A stretch of 64,000 nt of DNA from Noviherbaspirillum massiliense JC206 (GTDB taxonomy: Bacteria > Pseudomonadota > Gammaproteobacteria > Burkholderiales > Burkholderiaceae_D): contig NZ_HE978634.1 in assembly GCF_000312045.1 (NCBI RefSeq), positions 2,621,875-2,685,874 on the forward strand, in the 5' to 3' direction. A program made the translations under genes and the position numbers. This document shows, in pieces, positions 1 through 9,698 of the stretch (the first letter of the stretch is position 1; every line of letters begins with the position of its first letter). Below the pieces are notes generated by a model that ran no database searches, was not told where the DNA came from, and saw only the letters and a program-made list of their open reading frames with translations.

Positions 1-1692
1 ACACCAGTAGCGCTCCATGTTCGACTGGAAATCGGCATAAGCGGCATAGGCGGCATCAAACGCGGAGACTATCGCGAACAGGTCCGCATCCTTCGGCTTG
101 AACGGCGCTGCCAGAGGTGCAGTCACGCCATGCTCGACGCAAGCGAGGATCTGCCACTGGTTTACCAGGTCGGGATAGCGACGCAGGGGCGACGTGCTCC
201 AGGCGTACTGGTCAACTCCTAAACCTTGGTGGGGTGCTGCATGCGTCAGCATGCGCACCTGCATCTTTGCCGCCCAGCCGCCGCCCCCTCCCCCCTGGCT
301 GCGATAAATTCCCGGCACGCCATGGTCGTGCAAGAGCTTGCCCCAGGTGCTGTTGGCGAAAATCATCAACTCCGCCACGATCTTGTCGAGAGGCGCACCA
401 CGCTTGCGACGCGTGATGGTCACCACGTCGTCTTCGACATAAAAATTGAAGTCCACCCGATTGGTCTGTTCCGGCCTCAGGCCAAAGCCCTCGCGTTTGA
501 CCATGCGCGCCTTCTCCAACACTTGCGCCCATTTCCACAACAGGGCGATGTCGTCCTTGTGTGCATAATCACCGGTGCCTGCGTTCAGACTTTCTGCGGT
601 AATGAGGTCATCCAGATCGTTGTGGCGCAGGTTGACTGCAATCGGCACGGCCTCCGCCCTGGTCTCGGTCGAAATCACCGACCAGTCGCTGGGGTCCAGG
701 TTCGCATACAGCGATACCGCGGGACATGTCCTGCCTTCCGCCAGCGTGAAGGCATCCACCAGTGCATCGGGCAACATGGTGATCTTGTCACCCGGCATAT
801 AGACTGTGGACAAGCGCTGGCGCGCGATAGCATCAATAGCGTCGCCGTGCCGGATGCCGAGCGCCGGCGCCGCGATGTGGATGCCGACGCGGATGGTGCC
901 GTCGGCTTGCTTCACGACGGAAAAGGCATCATCGATTTCCGTGGTAGTCACGTCGTCGATGGAGAATGCCTGAACATCCGCAACGGGCAGCGTTGAAATG
1001 ACGGGAACATCCACGGCGGGAAAGCCGGTGCCTTTCGGGAAGTGCTCGAACAGGAATTTCGACAGATGCAATTCCTTGGCCGACGCAATCCCGCCTACCG
1101 ACAGCATCAGACGTTGCGGCGAAGTTTGCAGCTCGTTGCACGCGGCATCGAATGCCTTGTATTCGATGCTGTTCTTGTCGGGCTTGAACAGCAGCTGCAA
1201 GGCCAGCGGCTGCATCGTTGCCGGCAGGCGCCCTGCCTTCAATTCGTCCACATACTGCGCCTGGATCAGTGCCTGCTGCTTTTTCTTTTCAATGCCGGCG
1301 AGCGCGGCCTTCAAGGACGCCTCGGGAGCTGCCTTGTAGCGGCCCTTGCCCTTCCTGTAAAAATAGATCGGTGCGCTGTGCAGCTTCAATAACAGTCCTG
1401 CCGCCTCATGCGGCCTGGGCTCATGACCGAAATATTCGGCGCCCAATTCGGCATAGCCGAACTCTTCCAGGCCTGCGACTTCCCAGAGGAAGTCGAGATC
1501 GATCTCGTCAGAAACCGACTGCGCCTGCGTCATCAACTCCGCCGGCGCCGGCGCTGCGAATTGCAGCAGCACATCCTTCGCCCTTACCTTTACCCGTTTT
1601 CCGGTTTGCGTCTCGACCTGATAGGCTTCGCCCTGCTGCGACAGGATAGCGCCGGCCTTGAAGTCGCCGGATTCTTCGAAGAATAAATTCAT
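1..1692 (-). CDS. RNB-domain exoribonuclease (RNase II family), C-terminus cut by window edge
   Basis: Minus-strand frame opening at the ATG at 1692 (MNLFFEESGDFK) and staying open to base 1, so at least 564 residues are present and the C-terminal end lies outside. The family degrades RNA 3' to 5' in the cytoplasm. Visible features: a short N-terminal beta-barrel-like part (GAILSQQGEAYQVET) and an RNB catalytic core with the hallmark run FSIDDVTTTEIDDAFSV, whose spaced aspartates are the family's Mg-binding residues. Further on come GIHIAAPALGI, DFNFYVEDDVVTI and YAWSTSPLRRYPDLVNQW, typical of the end of an RNB domain. In beta-proteobacteria such proteins are usually annotated as RNase II or VacB-like; I cannot choose between them without the C-terminal S1 domain. 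Confidence 0.9.
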   Translation of the reverse strand, partial: MNLFFEESGDFKAGAILSQQGEAYQVETQTGKRVKVRAKDVLLQFAAPAPAELMTQAQSVSDEIDLDFLWEVAGLEEFGYAELGAEYFGHEPRPHEAAGLLLKLHSAPIYFYRKGKGRYKAAPEASLKAALAGIEKKKQQALIQAQYVDELKAGRLPATMQPLALQLLFKPDKNSIEYKAFDAACNELQTSPQRLMLSVGGIASAKELHLSKFLFEHFPKGTGFPAVDVPVISTLPVADVQAFSIDDVTTTEIDDAFSVVKQADGTIRVGIHIAAPALGIRHGDAIDAIARQRLSTVYMPGDKITMLPDALVDAFTLAEGRTCPAVSLYANLDPSDWSVISTETRAEAVPIAVNLRHNDLDDLITAESLNAGTGDYAHKDDIALLWKWAQVLEKARMVKREGFGLRPEQTNRVDFNFYVEDDVVTITRRKRGAPLDKIVAELMIFANSTWGKLLHDHGVPGIYRSQGGGGGGWAAKMQVRMLTHAAPHQGLGVDQYAWSTSPLRRYPDLVNQWQILACVEHGVTAPLAAPFKPKDADLFAIVSAFDAAYAAYADFQSNMERYWC

Positions 1693-1853
1693 TGCGTGTT
1701 TTGCTGACTAGTGGATCGAACAGAACCGATCGTTTGTTTGCTGGGACCTGATTGTTGCCGCGTACCGGTAGCCGTCCTCATGCCAGGTCGACATCCCGAG
1801 ATGCAGACCAGGCTTTCCGGGAGTAAAATCTACTGCCGCGAGGAGGATGATTG

Positions 1854-2432
1854 CTATGCTTCTTCCGGGTAGCCGCAGAAAGCCAGGACTTGTCCGGCAT
1901 ATCGGGCGAAATCGGACAAGCCATGATCGCCGCCTTCGATCACATATTGCCGGGCGCCGGGATAGTGCGCAACCATTTCCCTCCAGTCGAGCACCTCGTC
2001 GCCCTTGGCTGCGATCAGGAAATAGCGTTCCGGCTGTGAAATGCGATCAATGGCAAGCGCTTTCAGTTCCTCAATATAAGCCGGCTTGAATTCGAAGGGC
2101 TCGCCCGAATGGTATGTGGTCGTCACGCCCACATATCGCTCCAGCTCACGCGGCGGCTTGACTGCGGGATTCAGCAATACCGCGCGGCAGCCCAGTTGCT
2201 CGGCGAGCCAGCTTGCGTAGTAGCCGCCGAGCGATGAACCGATCAAGGCCAAATCTTGCGGCGGATACTGGCGCGCGATGTCTGTAGCCATTGCGACTGC
2301 TTCACGGGGAGAGGCAGGCAATTGCGGACAGAGGTATTCGCTGCCATGCCCCATTGCCTCCATGCGGTCTGCGAGCAGGCGCGCCTTGAAGGATTGCGGC
2401 GAGGAACGAAAGCCATGCAGATAGAGAATCAT
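1854..2432 (-). CDS. yqiA: YqiA/YcfP-family alpha/beta-hydrolase (esterase)
   Basis: 192 residues, the size of E. coli YqiA (a carboxylesterase active on short acyl esters). The fold is visible: the N-terminal strand MILYLHGF with the oxyanion HGFRSSP, the nucleophile elbow GSSLGGYYA (Ser near residue 66), and a terminal GGDHGLSDF carrying the likely catalytic His. Start ATG at 2432 overlaps the stop of the upstream mpl gene (ATGA, 2429-2432), so the two are probably translationally coupled. The in vivo substrate is unknown for the family. Confidence 0.85.
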   Translation of the reverse strand: MILYLHGFRSSPQSFKARLLADRMEAMGHGSEYLCPQLPASPREAVAMATDIARQYPPQDLALIGSSLGGYYASWLAEQLGCRAVLLNPAVKPPRELERYVGVTTTYHSGEPFEFKPAYIEELKALAIDRISQPERYFLIAAKGDEVLDWREMVAHYPGARQYVIEGGDHGLSDFARYAGQVLAFCGYPEEA

Positions 2433-3808
2433 TTCCCAAGTGCATCCAGGATCTTCTGATGCACGCCGCCAAAGCCGCCATTGCTCATCACGAGGATATG
2501 ATCGCCCTGACGCGCCGCCTTCACGATGGCCTGCACCAGTGCAGTTATGTCATCGTATGCGCCGGCACGTTCTCCGAGTGGCTCCAAAGCTTCACCTAGG
2601 TTCCAGCCGAGCGCATCCTTGCCGCTTTTCGCGCCGTAGCCAAACACCAGGTCGGCATCGACCAGGCTACCTGGCAAGGCCTCTTTCATGGTGCCGAGCT
2701 TCATCGTATTGGAGCGCGGCTCCAGTACTGCAAGAATCCGCGCACCGCCGACTTTCTTGCGCAGGCCGGCCACCGTGGTGGCAATCGCCGTCGGGTGGTG
2801 CGCGAAATCATCATAGACCGTGATGCCGTTGACCGCGCCGCGCACTTCCATGCGACGCTTGACGTTTTCAAACCGGGACAGCGACTCGATCGCCTGGACT
2901 GCCGGCACACCGGCGTGGCGCGCAGCACCGATCGCGGCCAGGGCATTCAGGCGATTGTGTTCGCCGGTCAGCGACCATCGGACGGTACCCAGCAGGTCGC
3001 CGTTGAAGAGAACATCGAAGCTGCCATCACCGTGTTCTGTCAGGCTCCAGCCCGCGGCATCTTCAGCCACGCCAAACCTTTCCTTTTCACTCCAGCATCC
3101 GCGCGCAATGACGCGCTCCAGCGATGCTTCGCGGCCGTTGACGATCAGTCTTCCCACGCCCGGAACGGTGCGCACAAGATGGTGAAACTGGGTTTCGATC
3201 GCAGCCAAGTCGGGAAAGATATCCGCATGGTCGTATTCGAGATTGTTCAGGATCGCCGTCTTCGGACGGTAGTGCACGAACTTGCTGCGCTTGTCGAAGA
3301 AGGCGGTGTCGTATTCATCGGCTTCGATCACGAAGAAGCTTGAACCGGCCTCCTTGCCAGACAATCTTGCAGAGATGCCGAAATTCATCGGCACGCCGCC
3401 GATCAGGAATCCCGGATGGTAGCCCGCATCTTCCAGTATCCACGCCAGCATCGAAGATGTCGTGGTCTTGCCATGGGTTCCGGCTACTGCAAGCACCCAT
3501 TTGTCCTGCAGAATATGTTCGCCTATCCATTGCGGCCCCGAGATATAAGGCAAGCCGCGATTGAGGATTTCTTCCATCAGAGGATTGCCCCTCGACACGA
3601 CGTTGCCGATCACGAACAGGTCGGGGTTGAGCTTGACCTGTTCCGGGCCGAATCCTTCTATCAATTCTATGCCTTGCGCTTCAAGCTGCGTGCTCATGGG
3701 CGGATAGACGTTGCTGTCGCATCCGGTCACTCTGTGACCGGCTTCTTTAGCAAGCACTGCAAGACCACCCATGAAGGTGCCGCAAATGCCAAGGATATGG
3801 ATATGCAT
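2429..3808 (-). CDS. mpl: UDP-N-acetylmuramate:L-alanyl-gamma-D-glutamyl-meso-diaminopimelate ligase
   Basis: 459 residues. Mpl attaches recovered tripeptide (L-Ala-D-Glu-mDAP) to UDP-MurNAc, the salvage step of peptidoglycan recycling in the cytoplasm. The Mur-ligase order is clear: Rossmann-like HILGICGTFMGGLA at the N-terminus, P-loop [10 protein letters not shown] at residues 110-119, central EADEYDTAFFDKRSKFVHY, NNLEYDHADIF, and C-terminal EPRSNTMKLG. HILGICGTFMGG rather than [12 protein letters not shown] separates it from the true MurC at 53149-54543 in this window. It is first in a two-gene unit with yqiA and divergent from the gene at 3921. Confidence 0.95.
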   Translation of the reverse strand: MHIHILGICGTFMGGLAVLAKEAGHRVTGCDSNVYPPMSTQLEAQGIELIEGFGPEQVKLNPDLFVIGNVVSRGNPLMEEILNRGLPYISGPQWIGEHILQDKWVLAVAGTHGKTTTSSMLAWILEDAGYHPGFLIGGVPMNFGISARLSGKEAGSSFFVIEADEYDTAFFDKRSKFVHYRPKTAILNNLEYDHADIFPDLAAIETQFHHLVRTVPGVGRLIVNGREASLERVIARGCWSEKERFGVAEDAAGWSLTEHGDGSFDVLFNGDLLGTVRWSLTGEHNRLNALAAIGAARHAGVPAVQAIESLSRFENVKRRMEVRGAVNGITVYDDFAHHPTAIATTVAGLRKKVGGARILAVLEPRSNTMKLGTMKEALPGSLVDADLVFGYGAKSGKDALGWNLGEALEPLGERAGAYDDITALVQAIVKAARQGDHILVMSNGGFGGVHQKILDALGK

Positions 3809-3920
3809 GGTAGAGTTTCAAATCAGACAAGAGGGCGTTAGACAAGCACGAACGCTTTTCAAAACGGAGCCGAGATTTTACCCGACGCGCAGCCTTGCGC
3901 TTACGGAGTATCATGAAGAG

Positions 3921-4523
3921 ATGAATACAACCAACATCGAATCTCTGCGCGCCGAAATTGCTGCAACGGCTGCACGCATGATTGCGGAAGATGGTGCCGA
4001 CTACGGCACCGCCAAGCGCAAGGCGGCCAAACAGATACTCGGCAACACCAAAGTACGCGGCGATTTCATGCCGGACAATGCGCAGATCGAAGAAGAGGTT
4101 CGTCAGTACAATGCCCTGTTCTTCGGCGATACACAACCGGCTCGTCTGCTGCAGCTTCGCAAGCTTGCCTTGCGCCTGATGGAAGAACTCGAAGTCTTCT
4201 CGCCCTACCTGACCGGCGCAGTATTGAACGGTACGGCCGGCGAACATTCGGACATTCATTTGCAGCTGTTTACCGAAAGTGCGAAGGACGTCGAAATTTT
4301 TCTTCTTAATAAGAATGTGGATTTCGAGGTCTCCGAAACCGCCCACTTCAGGAAACGCACTGAACCGGTCGAGACCCTGAGTTTCATGTGGAGCAACGAA
4401 GGCGTACATCTTGCCTTATATGAAACGGACGATTTGCGGGGTGCAGTTCGGGCGACGGATGGGCGCGTTGTGCGCGCCGACGCGAATGCATTGCGCGCAT
4501 TGATTACAGAGACAGAAGAATAA
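3921..4523 (+). CDS. conserved protein, nucleotidyltransferase-like motif, function unknown
   Basis: 200 residues from ATG 3921 (MNTTNIESLRAE). The frame is open 50 codons further upstream to 3771, but that part runs antisense into mpl and looks non-coding; ggag at 3905-3908 and gaagag just before the ATG are weak ribosome sites. Residues about 5-40 are helical (ATAARMIAEDGADYGTAKRKAA). Residues about 94-125 hold AVLNGTAGEHSDIHLQLF followed by KDVEIFLLNKNVDFEV. G-x(5)-SDIH resembles the GS..SD.D signature of minimal nucleotidyltransferases, but the second acidic position is His, so activity is uncertain. Its stop overlaps the start of the TlpA-like gene (TAATG), implying coupling. I recognise the family only as conserved in beta-proteobacteria. 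Confidence 0.75.
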   Translation: MNTTNIESLRAEIAATAARMIAEDGADYGTAKRKAAKQILGNTKVRGDFMPDNAQIEEEVRQYNALFFGDTQPARLLQLRKLALRLMEELEVFSPYLTGAVLNGTAGEHSDIHLQLFTESAKDVEIFLLNKNVDFEVSETAHFRKRTEPVETLSFMWSNEGVHLALYETDDLRGAVRATDGRVVRADANALRALITETEE

Positions 4524-5044
4524 TGAAAAGAAAATTCGTGACCTTGGCAATTGTGGCATTGGTGGCCGGCGCACTTGGGCTTGCCGTTGGGCTGAAAAAA
4601 CACGAAGCCAGCCCGGCTGAAAGCACTGCGGTTGCCAATCTGCTGAACCAGTCAATGACCAACCTCCAGGGCAATCCAGAATCGCTGTCGAAATGGAAAG
4701 GCAAGGCCTTGGTTGTTAATTTCTGGGCAACCTGGTGCGAACCATGTGTGGAGGAAATGCCGGAACTGTCCGCATTGCAGGCGCAACTTCAACCCAGGAA
4801 TATACACATCCTGGGAATCGGGATCGATTCTCTCGACAATGTGGCCCGTTTTGCCGAGAAATACAAGATCGCCTATCCCTTGTATATCGGCGGAATGAGC
4901 GGATCGGAGCTGTCGCGCCAGCTCGGCAACAAGGCCGGAGGTCTGCCTTTCACCGTTTTGGTCGGATCGGATGGCAAGGTCAGAAAGACATATCTTGGCC
5001 GCCTGAAAATGCAGGAATTGCGACAGGACCTTGAGTCGCTTTGA
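4523..5044 (+). CDS. TlpA/ResA-like membrane-anchored thioredoxin-fold protein
   Basis: 173 residues. An N-terminal segment (residues 3-24, [20 protein letters not shown] after MKRK) is a signal anchor, placing the thioredoxin domain in the periplasm. The active site [16 protein letters not shown] gives Cys72 and Cys75 in a CXXC, and [14 protein letters not shown] holds the cis-Pro loop. Proteins of this type reduce disulfides, for example in cytochrome c maturation. The start overlaps the preceding stop by one base. The partner is not revealed by context; a CcsA-like cytochrome assembly protein occurs at 21556 but is not linked. Confidence 0.88.
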   Translation: MKRKFVTLAIVALVAGALGLAVGLKKHEASPAESTAVANLLNQSMTNLQGNPESLSKWKGKALVVNFWATWCEPCVEEMPELSALQAQLQPRNIHILGIGIDSLDNVARFAEKYKIAYPLYIGGMSGSELSRQLGNKAGGLPFTVLVGSDGKVRKTYLGRLKMQELRQDLESL

Positions 5045-5124
5045 AGGACATCGCATTTCCGCTTGCCAATCTGCATTATTTGGCGGCAAAATGCGGCATC
5101 CTCGTCAAACGGCATTATTCTTCC

Positions 5125-5562
5125 ATGGCAAAAAACATCCTTCTGCTCAATGGGCCAAATCTGAATTTACTGGGCACCCGTGAGCCGGAAGTCTATGGAA
5201 GAGTTACGCTGGCTGACATTGAAAAGGCAGCCTTCGAGCAGGCGCAGCGTGCCGGCGCAAAGCTTGAATGCTTTCAGAGCAACCATGAAGGCGCACTGAT
5301 TGATCGCATTCATGCCGCAAAATCTTCCGGTACAGATGCGATCGTCATCAATCCTGCAGGTCTTACTCACACGAGCGTCGCTTTGCGTGATGCTTTGTCC
5401 GGCGTGGCGATCCCGACGGTGGAAGTCCATATTTCCAACATCCACCAGCGCGAATCGTTTCGCCATCATTCCTTCATCTCGCCAATTGCGGTTGGCGTAA
5501 TTTGTGGCCTGGGCGTCGAAGGCTATCGCCTTGCGATCGACTTTGCGCTCAACAATCTCTAA
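5125..5562 (+). CDS. aroQ: type II 3-dehydroquinate dehydratase
   Basis: 145 residues from ATG 5125 ([17 protein letters not shown]), the normal size of this dodecameric enzyme, which dehydrates 3-dehydroquinate to 3-dehydroshikimate in the shikimate pathway. Family signatures: [19 protein letters not shown] with the flexible active-site loop, [31 protein letters not shown], and the catalytic-His region [12 protein letters not shown] with RESFRHHSF. An in-frame TTG at 5041 would add 28 residues unlike the family, so I prefer 5125. It lies immediately upstream of accB, a common beta/gamma-proteobacterial arrangement. Confidence 0.95.
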   Translation: MAKNILLLNGPNLNLLGTREPEVYGRVTLADIEKAAFEQAQRAGAKLECFQSNHEGALIDRIHAAKSSGTDAIVINPAGLTHTSVALRDALSGVAIPTVEVHISNIHQRESFRHHSFISPIAVGVICGLGVEGYRLAIDFALNNL

Positions 5563-5588
5563 CTTCGATTATCTGTCCACAAAGCGCT

Positions 5589-5594
5589 TATAAT
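5589..5594 (+). promoter_or_regulatory. perfect -10 hexamer upstream of accB
   Basis: TATAAT at 5589-5594 lies 44 bases before the accB ATG in the short aroQ-accB gap. No good -35 is found at 17 bp; TTCGAT at 5564-5569 (19 bp) is only weakly similar. It could give accB-accC their own sigma-70 promoter. Confidence 0.5.
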
Positions 5595-5637
5595 TGTGGC
5601 GATTTTCCACACTGAAAACAATTCCGGGGATTTCAAC

Positions 5638-6099
5638 ATGGATTTGAGAAAACTGAAAACGCTGATCGACCTCGTTGCCGAATCAGATATCGCCGAGCTG
5701 GAAGTGACCGAGGGCGAAAGCAAGGTCCGCATTGTCAAATCTTCCGGAGCCCAACCGGGGCAGGTCGTGATGATGCAGCCGCAAGCGGCGCCGCAAGCAC
5801 TTGCTGCCCCCGTTGCTGCTCCCGCTGCATCCCAGGCGGCACCCAGCGCTCCGGCAGAACCTCAAGGCCATGTCGTCAAGTCCCCGATGGTCGGCACCTT
5901 CTACCGGGCGTCCTCACCGGGCAATCCTCCTTTCGTCGAAATCGGTTCGACAGTCAAAGCGGGCGACACACTGTGCATCATCGAGGCAATGAAGCTCCTG
6001 AATGAAATCGACGCCGATGCTTCGGGCGTCATCAAGGAAATCCTGGTAGAGAACGGCCAGCCCGTTGAATTCGGCCAGCCGCTTTTTGTGATCGGTTAA
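5638..6099 (+). CDS. accB: acetyl-CoA carboxylase biotin carboxyl carrier protein
   Basis: 153 residues from ATG 5638 ([17 protein letters not shown]), preceded by a ggga ribosome site about 8 bases away. Three parts are visible: an N-terminal domain (1-40), a flexible Ala/Pro linker (about 48-75), and a lipoyl/biotinyl domain from [11 protein letters not shown] onward with the biotin acceptor Lys119 in EAMKL. The carried biotin shuttles CO2 from AccC to the carboxyltransferase in fatty-acid synthesis. accC follows after 83 bases, the standard accBC operon. Confidence 0.97.
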   Translation: MDLRKLKTLIDLVAESDIAELEVTEGESKVRIVKSSGAQPGQVVMMQPQAAPQALAAPVAAPAASQAAPSAPAEPQGHVVKSPMVGTFYRASSPGNPPFVEIGSTVKAGDTLCIIEAMKLLNEIDADASGVIKEILVENGQPVEFGQPLFVIG

Positions 6100-6182
6100 G
6101 TGCCGCGCATCCGGCACGTCCGGACTCCCGACTGTGCCGCGCCGCCTTTTAACGCCGTCTCTTAACGCATCACCCTCCACTT

Positions 6183-7550
6183 ATGTTTGAAAAAATCCTC
6201 ATTGCCAATCGTGGCGAAATTGCGCTGCGTATCCAGCGCGCCTGCCGCGAGATGGGCATCAAGACCGTGGTCGTCCACTCGGAAGCCGACCGCGAGGCGA
6301 AATATGTGAAACTCGCCGACGAATCCGTCTGCATTGGCCCGGCCCCCTCTGCGCAGAGCTATCTGAACATGCCTGCGATCATCAGCGCTGCGGAAGTCAC
6401 CGATGCCGAAGCCATCCACCCCGGTTACGGCTTCCTGTCGGAGAATGCCGATTTCGCCGAGCGCGTTGAGAAATCCGGGTTCGTCTTCATCGGGCCGCGC
6501 CCCGAATCGATCCGCCTCATGGGCGACAAGGTGTCGGCCAAGAATGCCATGATCAAGGCTGGCGTGCCTTGCGTGCCCGGCTCGGACGGCGCACTGCCGG
6601 ACGATCCGAAGGAAATCATCCGCATCGCCCGCAAGGTCGGCTATCCCGTCATTATCAAGGCAGCGGGTGGCGGTGGCGGCCGCGGCATGCGCGTGGTTCA
6701 CACTGAAGCCGCCCTGCTCAATGCCGTCACCATGACCAAGACGGAAGCCGGCGCGGCATTCGGCAATCCGGAAGTCTATATGGAGAAATTCCTGGAAAAC
6801 CCACGCCACGTGGAGATCCAGGTGTTGGCCGATGAATTCAAGAATGCCGTCTGGCTGGGCGAGCGCGACTGCTCGATGCAGCGTCGCCACCAAAAGATCA
6901 TCGAGGAAGCGCCGGCACCCGGCATCCCGCGCAAGCTGATCGAACGCATCGGCGAGCGGTGCGCGGAAGCCTGCCGCAAGATCGGCTACCGTGGCGCCGG
7001 CACCTTCGAGTTCCTGTATGAAAATGGCGAGTTTTATTTCATTGAAATGAATACCCGCATCCAGGTTGAGCATCCGGTCACCGAGATGATCACGGGCGTT
7101 GACCTTGTGCAAGAGCAGATCCGGGTGGCTGCCGGTGAGAAGCTGCGCTTCAAGCAGCGCGACATCGTACTGACCGGTCATGCGATCGAATGCCGTATCA
7201 ATGCGGAAGACCCGTTCAAGTTCATCCCCTCCCCTGGAAGAATCATTTCCTGGCATGCTCCCGGCGGTCCCGGCATCCGGGTCGATTCGCATGCCTATGC
7301 TGGCTACTTCGTGCCGCCGACCTATGATTCAATGGTAGGCAAGGTGATTGCTTACGCTCCAACCAGGGAGCAGGCAATCAAGCGCATGCAGATCGCCTTG
7401 TCCGAAATGGTGGTGGAAGGGATCCAAACCAATATCCCCCTGCATCGCGATCTGATGGTGGATGCTCGCTTCATCGAAGGCGGTACCAACATTCACTATC
7501 TCGAACAGAAGCTGGCCGCCAAGCCCGACTTGCCGAAGGAGACAGGCTGA
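6183..7550 (+). CDS. accC: acetyl-CoA carboxylase, biotin carboxylase subunit
   Basis: 455 residues, close to the 449 of E. coli AccC. It carboxylates biotin on AccB using ATP and bicarbonate. An N-terminal pre-ATP-grasp domain ([17 protein letters not shown]) is followed by an ATP-grasp domain with the glycine loop [12 protein letters not shown], the [15 protein letters not shown] stretch, the [12 protein letters not shown] motif, [17 protein letters not shown] with metal-binding Glu, and [11 protein letters not shown]. The C-terminal domain ends [12 protein letters not shown]. prmA follows after 25 bases, so the run accB-accC-prmA is probably one transcript. Confidence 0.97.
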   Translation: MFEKILIANRGEIALRIQRACREMGIKTVVVHSEADREAKYVKLADESVCIGPAPSAQSYLNMPAIISAAEVTDAEAIHPGYGFLSENADFAERVEKSGFVFIGPRPESIRLMGDKVSAKNAMIKAGVPCVPGSDGALPDDPKEIIRIARKVGYPVIIKAAGGGGGRGMRVVHTEAALLNAVTMTKTEAGAAFGNPEVYMEKFLENPRHVEIQVLADEFKNAVWLGERDCSMQRRHQKIIEEAPAPGIPRKLIERIGERCAEACRKIGYRGAGTFEFLYENGEFYFIEMNTRIQVEHPVTEMITGVDLVQEQIRVAAGEKLRFKQRDIVLTGHAIECRINAEDPFKFIPSPGRIISWHAPGGPGIRVDSHAYAGYFVPPTYDSMVGKVIAYAPTREQAIKRMQIALSEMVVEGIQTNIPLHRDLMVDARFIEGGTNIHYLEQKLAAKPDLPKETG

Positions 7551-7575
7551 CCAGCGGAGCGGAAGGCACTTGTCC

Positions 7576-8511
7576 ATGAGCTGGATTGAAATCGTCATCG
7601 AAGTGTCGCGCGATCATGCAGAGGCCTTGTCCGATGCATTGATCGAAGCCGGCGCCTTGTCGGTCTCGGTGGAAGATGCCGATGAAGGCACTGAAGCGGA
7701 GCAACCGCTGTTCGGCGAACCCGGCATGGAGCCGGCGGAAGCCGCATGGGAACGCAGCCGCGTAGTGGCTCTGGCGTCGGCCGATGTCGACTCCGAAGCG
7801 CTGGTTGCGGAAGCGGCGGCGATGAGCGGACTGGACTTCGGAAAATCTTCCGGTCCCGAGTTCACGACGAGGCCGGTTGCGGAACAGGATTGGGTGCGCC
7901 TGACGCAATCGCAATTCGATCCCATTCATATCGGCAAAAACATCTGGGTAGTGCCGAGCTGGCACGACGCGCCCGATCCCTCTGGTCTTGTGCTGGAACT
8001 GGATCCCGGCCTTGCCTTCGGTACGGGCAGCCATCCGACTACCCGCCTCTGCATGGAATGGCTGGAAGCCCATGCACTGCAGGGGCGCACGGTGCTCGAT
8101 TACGGTTGCGGCTCCGGCATTCTGGCAATGGTCGCGAAAAAGCTTGGCGCGGCCAAGGTGGCTGGCGTCGATATCGATCCGCAAGCGATTGAGTCGGCGC
8201 GCCATAACGCGGTGCGCAATCATTGTGAAATCGACTACTGGCTGCCCGAGGAATTCTCTGCGGTCACCGGATCAGGAAGCTTTGACGTCGTAGTGGCCAA
8301 CATTCTCTCCAGCCCGCTGAAACTGATGGCGCCCATGCTCGCTGCCCGCGTCGCGCCCGGCGGCATGCTGGTCTTGTCGGGGATTCTCGCGCGGCAAGCC
8401 GATGAAGTCGCTGCTGCCTACGCGCCATTCATCACGATGTCGGTCTGGGCGGAACACGAGGGCTGGATCGCCCTGTCCGGACAACTCGGCCAGGGCGCCG
8501 GCTCCCAGTAA
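7576..8511 (+). CDS. prmA: ribosomal protein L11 methyltransferase
   Basis: 311 residues from ATG 7576 ([22 protein letters not shown]); a longer in-frame opening to 7462 runs inside accC and is discarded. PrmA trimethylates lysines and the N-terminus of L11. The N-terminal substrate-recognition domain is followed by a class I SAM methyltransferase fold: [17 protein letters not shown], motif [14 protein letters not shown], acidic [13 protein letters not shown], and [15 protein letters not shown] (the N-hxxPh catalytic region). accC-prmA adjacency is typical in beta-proteobacteria. Confidence 0.96.
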   Translation: MSWIEIVIEVSRDHAEALSDALIEAGALSVSVEDADEGTEAEQPLFGEPGMEPAEAAWERSRVVALASADVDSEALVAEAAAMSGLDFGKSSGPEFTTRPVAEQDWVRLTQSQFDPIHIGKNIWVVPSWHDAPDPSGLVLELDPGLAFGTGSHPTTRLCMEWLEAHALQGRTVLDYGCGSGILAMVAKKLGAAKVAGVDIDPQAIESARHNAVRNHCEIDYWLPEEFSAVTGSGSFDVVVANILSSPLKLMAPMLAARVAPGGMLVLSGILARQADEVAAAYAPFITMSVWAEHEGWIALSGQLGQGAGSQ

Positions 8512-8516
8512 CTGCA

Positions 8517-9638
8517 ATGGCGCTCGCTACCCAATGTCCGCACTGTCACACGACATTCCGGGTCGCGCATGACCAGCTGAAACTGCGCTCCGGCCTGGTT
8601 CGCTGCGGCGCCTGCAAGCAGGTTTTCAACGGCATCGAGCATTTGCTGCGCCTGGATGAAGTCGCTGCGCCATACGGTCCAGAGGCACCTGTACCCGCCA
8701 GTGATACGCAGCGGCCTTCCGCATTCACCCCGCCTGCCACTCCAGCGGACACATCTAGTCCGATTCAGGAAGAGACCACGCCCGCAGAATCGGCGGTACA
8801 GGCGGCAGAACCGGCTTCCGAGAGTGCCCCTCCCGCGGAGCCCGCACCATCGGCCCCGTTGGCGCCATCCGACAACGAACAGGACGTTGATCCGCTCCAG
8901 CGGATGACCCTGATCGATTTCGCCGATCCGGGAGAGTTTCAACCCTCCACGCATCCCATGACCGAGTCGCCCCCGGTCGGAGCGGACGCAGGCGAAGCCG
9001 ATCCGCTGGCAAAGGCGATTGATGAACTCCAGAGCAGGCCGATGCGCGGCGAAAAGAAAGCGGCGCCGCACAAAGCCGGTGAAAACGAGCCACAGAGCGA
9101 TGAGATCGACGACGAGCCGAGCTTCGTCAAGCAGGGCAAGCGGCGCCAGCGCATCAGCCGAGCACTGCGCCTCATTACCTCGGTCGGCTCGCTGCTCCTG
9201 CTGCTGATACTGTTGGCGCAGGGCATGTACCTTTTCCGCAACCAGATTACCGCTTCCTATCCGGCCGCAAAGCCCGTGCTTATCGAAAGCTGCAAGCTGC
9301 TTGGCTGCGAGGTAGGCTTGCCGGCCCGGATTGATGCAGTATCCCTCGAGTCGAGCGAACTGCAGGCGCTGCAGCAGGACAAGAATGTCTTTCTGCTAAA
9401 TGCCCTTCTGCGCAACCATGCATCGACGGCGCAGGTCTGGCCGAATATCGAATTGACGCTCCTCGATGCGAATGAAAAGCCGGTGGCGCGCAAGGTATTT
9501 ACGCCTCGTGACTATCTTCCTGTCTCCCAGAATGTGGCGAAGGGCTTCGACCCGAAATCGGAGCAGCCAGTCAAACTGTATTTAGAAATTTCTGGACTGA
9601 AAGCCGCAGGCTACCGGGTCTACCTGTTTTATCCTTGA
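8517..9638 (+). CDS. zinc-ribbon plus DUF3426 single-pass membrane protein
   Basis: 373 residues. An N-terminal MJ0042-type zinc ribbon (CPHC at 8-11, CGAC at about 33-36 in LVRCGACKQVF) is followed by a long Pro/Ala/Ser/Glu-rich linker (about 60-210), a basic patch (KQGKRRQRISRALR), one membrane helix (SLLLLLILLAQGMYLF) and a C-terminal DUF3426 domain with SCKLLGCEVGLP and QVWPNIELTLLDANEKPVARKVF. The layout suggests a cytoplasmic zinc finger joined to a periplasmic beta domain. The function of the family is not established. It starts 5 bases after prmA, so is co-transcribed with it. Confidence 0.88.
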   Translation: MALATQCPHCHTTFRVAHDQLKLRSGLVRCGACKQVFNGIEHLLRLDEVAAPYGPEAPVPASDTQRPSAFTPPATPADTSSPIQEETTPAESAVQAAEPASESAPPAEPAPSAPLAPSDNEQDVDPLQRMTLIDFADPGEFQPSTHPMTESPPVGADAGEADPLAKAIDELQSRPMRGEKKAAPHKAGENEPQSDEIDDEPSFVKQGKRRQRISRALRLITSVGSLLLLLILLAQGMYLFRNQITASYPAAKPVLIESCKLLGCEVGLPARIDAVSLESSELQALQQDKNVFLLNALLRNHASTAQVWPNIELTLLDANEKPVARKVFTPRDYLPVSQNVAKGFDPKSEQPVKLYLEISGLKAAGYRVYLFYP

Positions 9639-9698
9639 AGGACTGGAAGCAGCAGGCTTGCCAATACCGACTCCTTCTCACTTGACGACGGCATATCT

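Noticed and set aside
226-996. Long plus-strand frame of 256 codons opposite the RNB gene
   Set aside because: Antisense to a clear RNase II homologue; low-complexity HDVVF-type sequence, no ribosome site.
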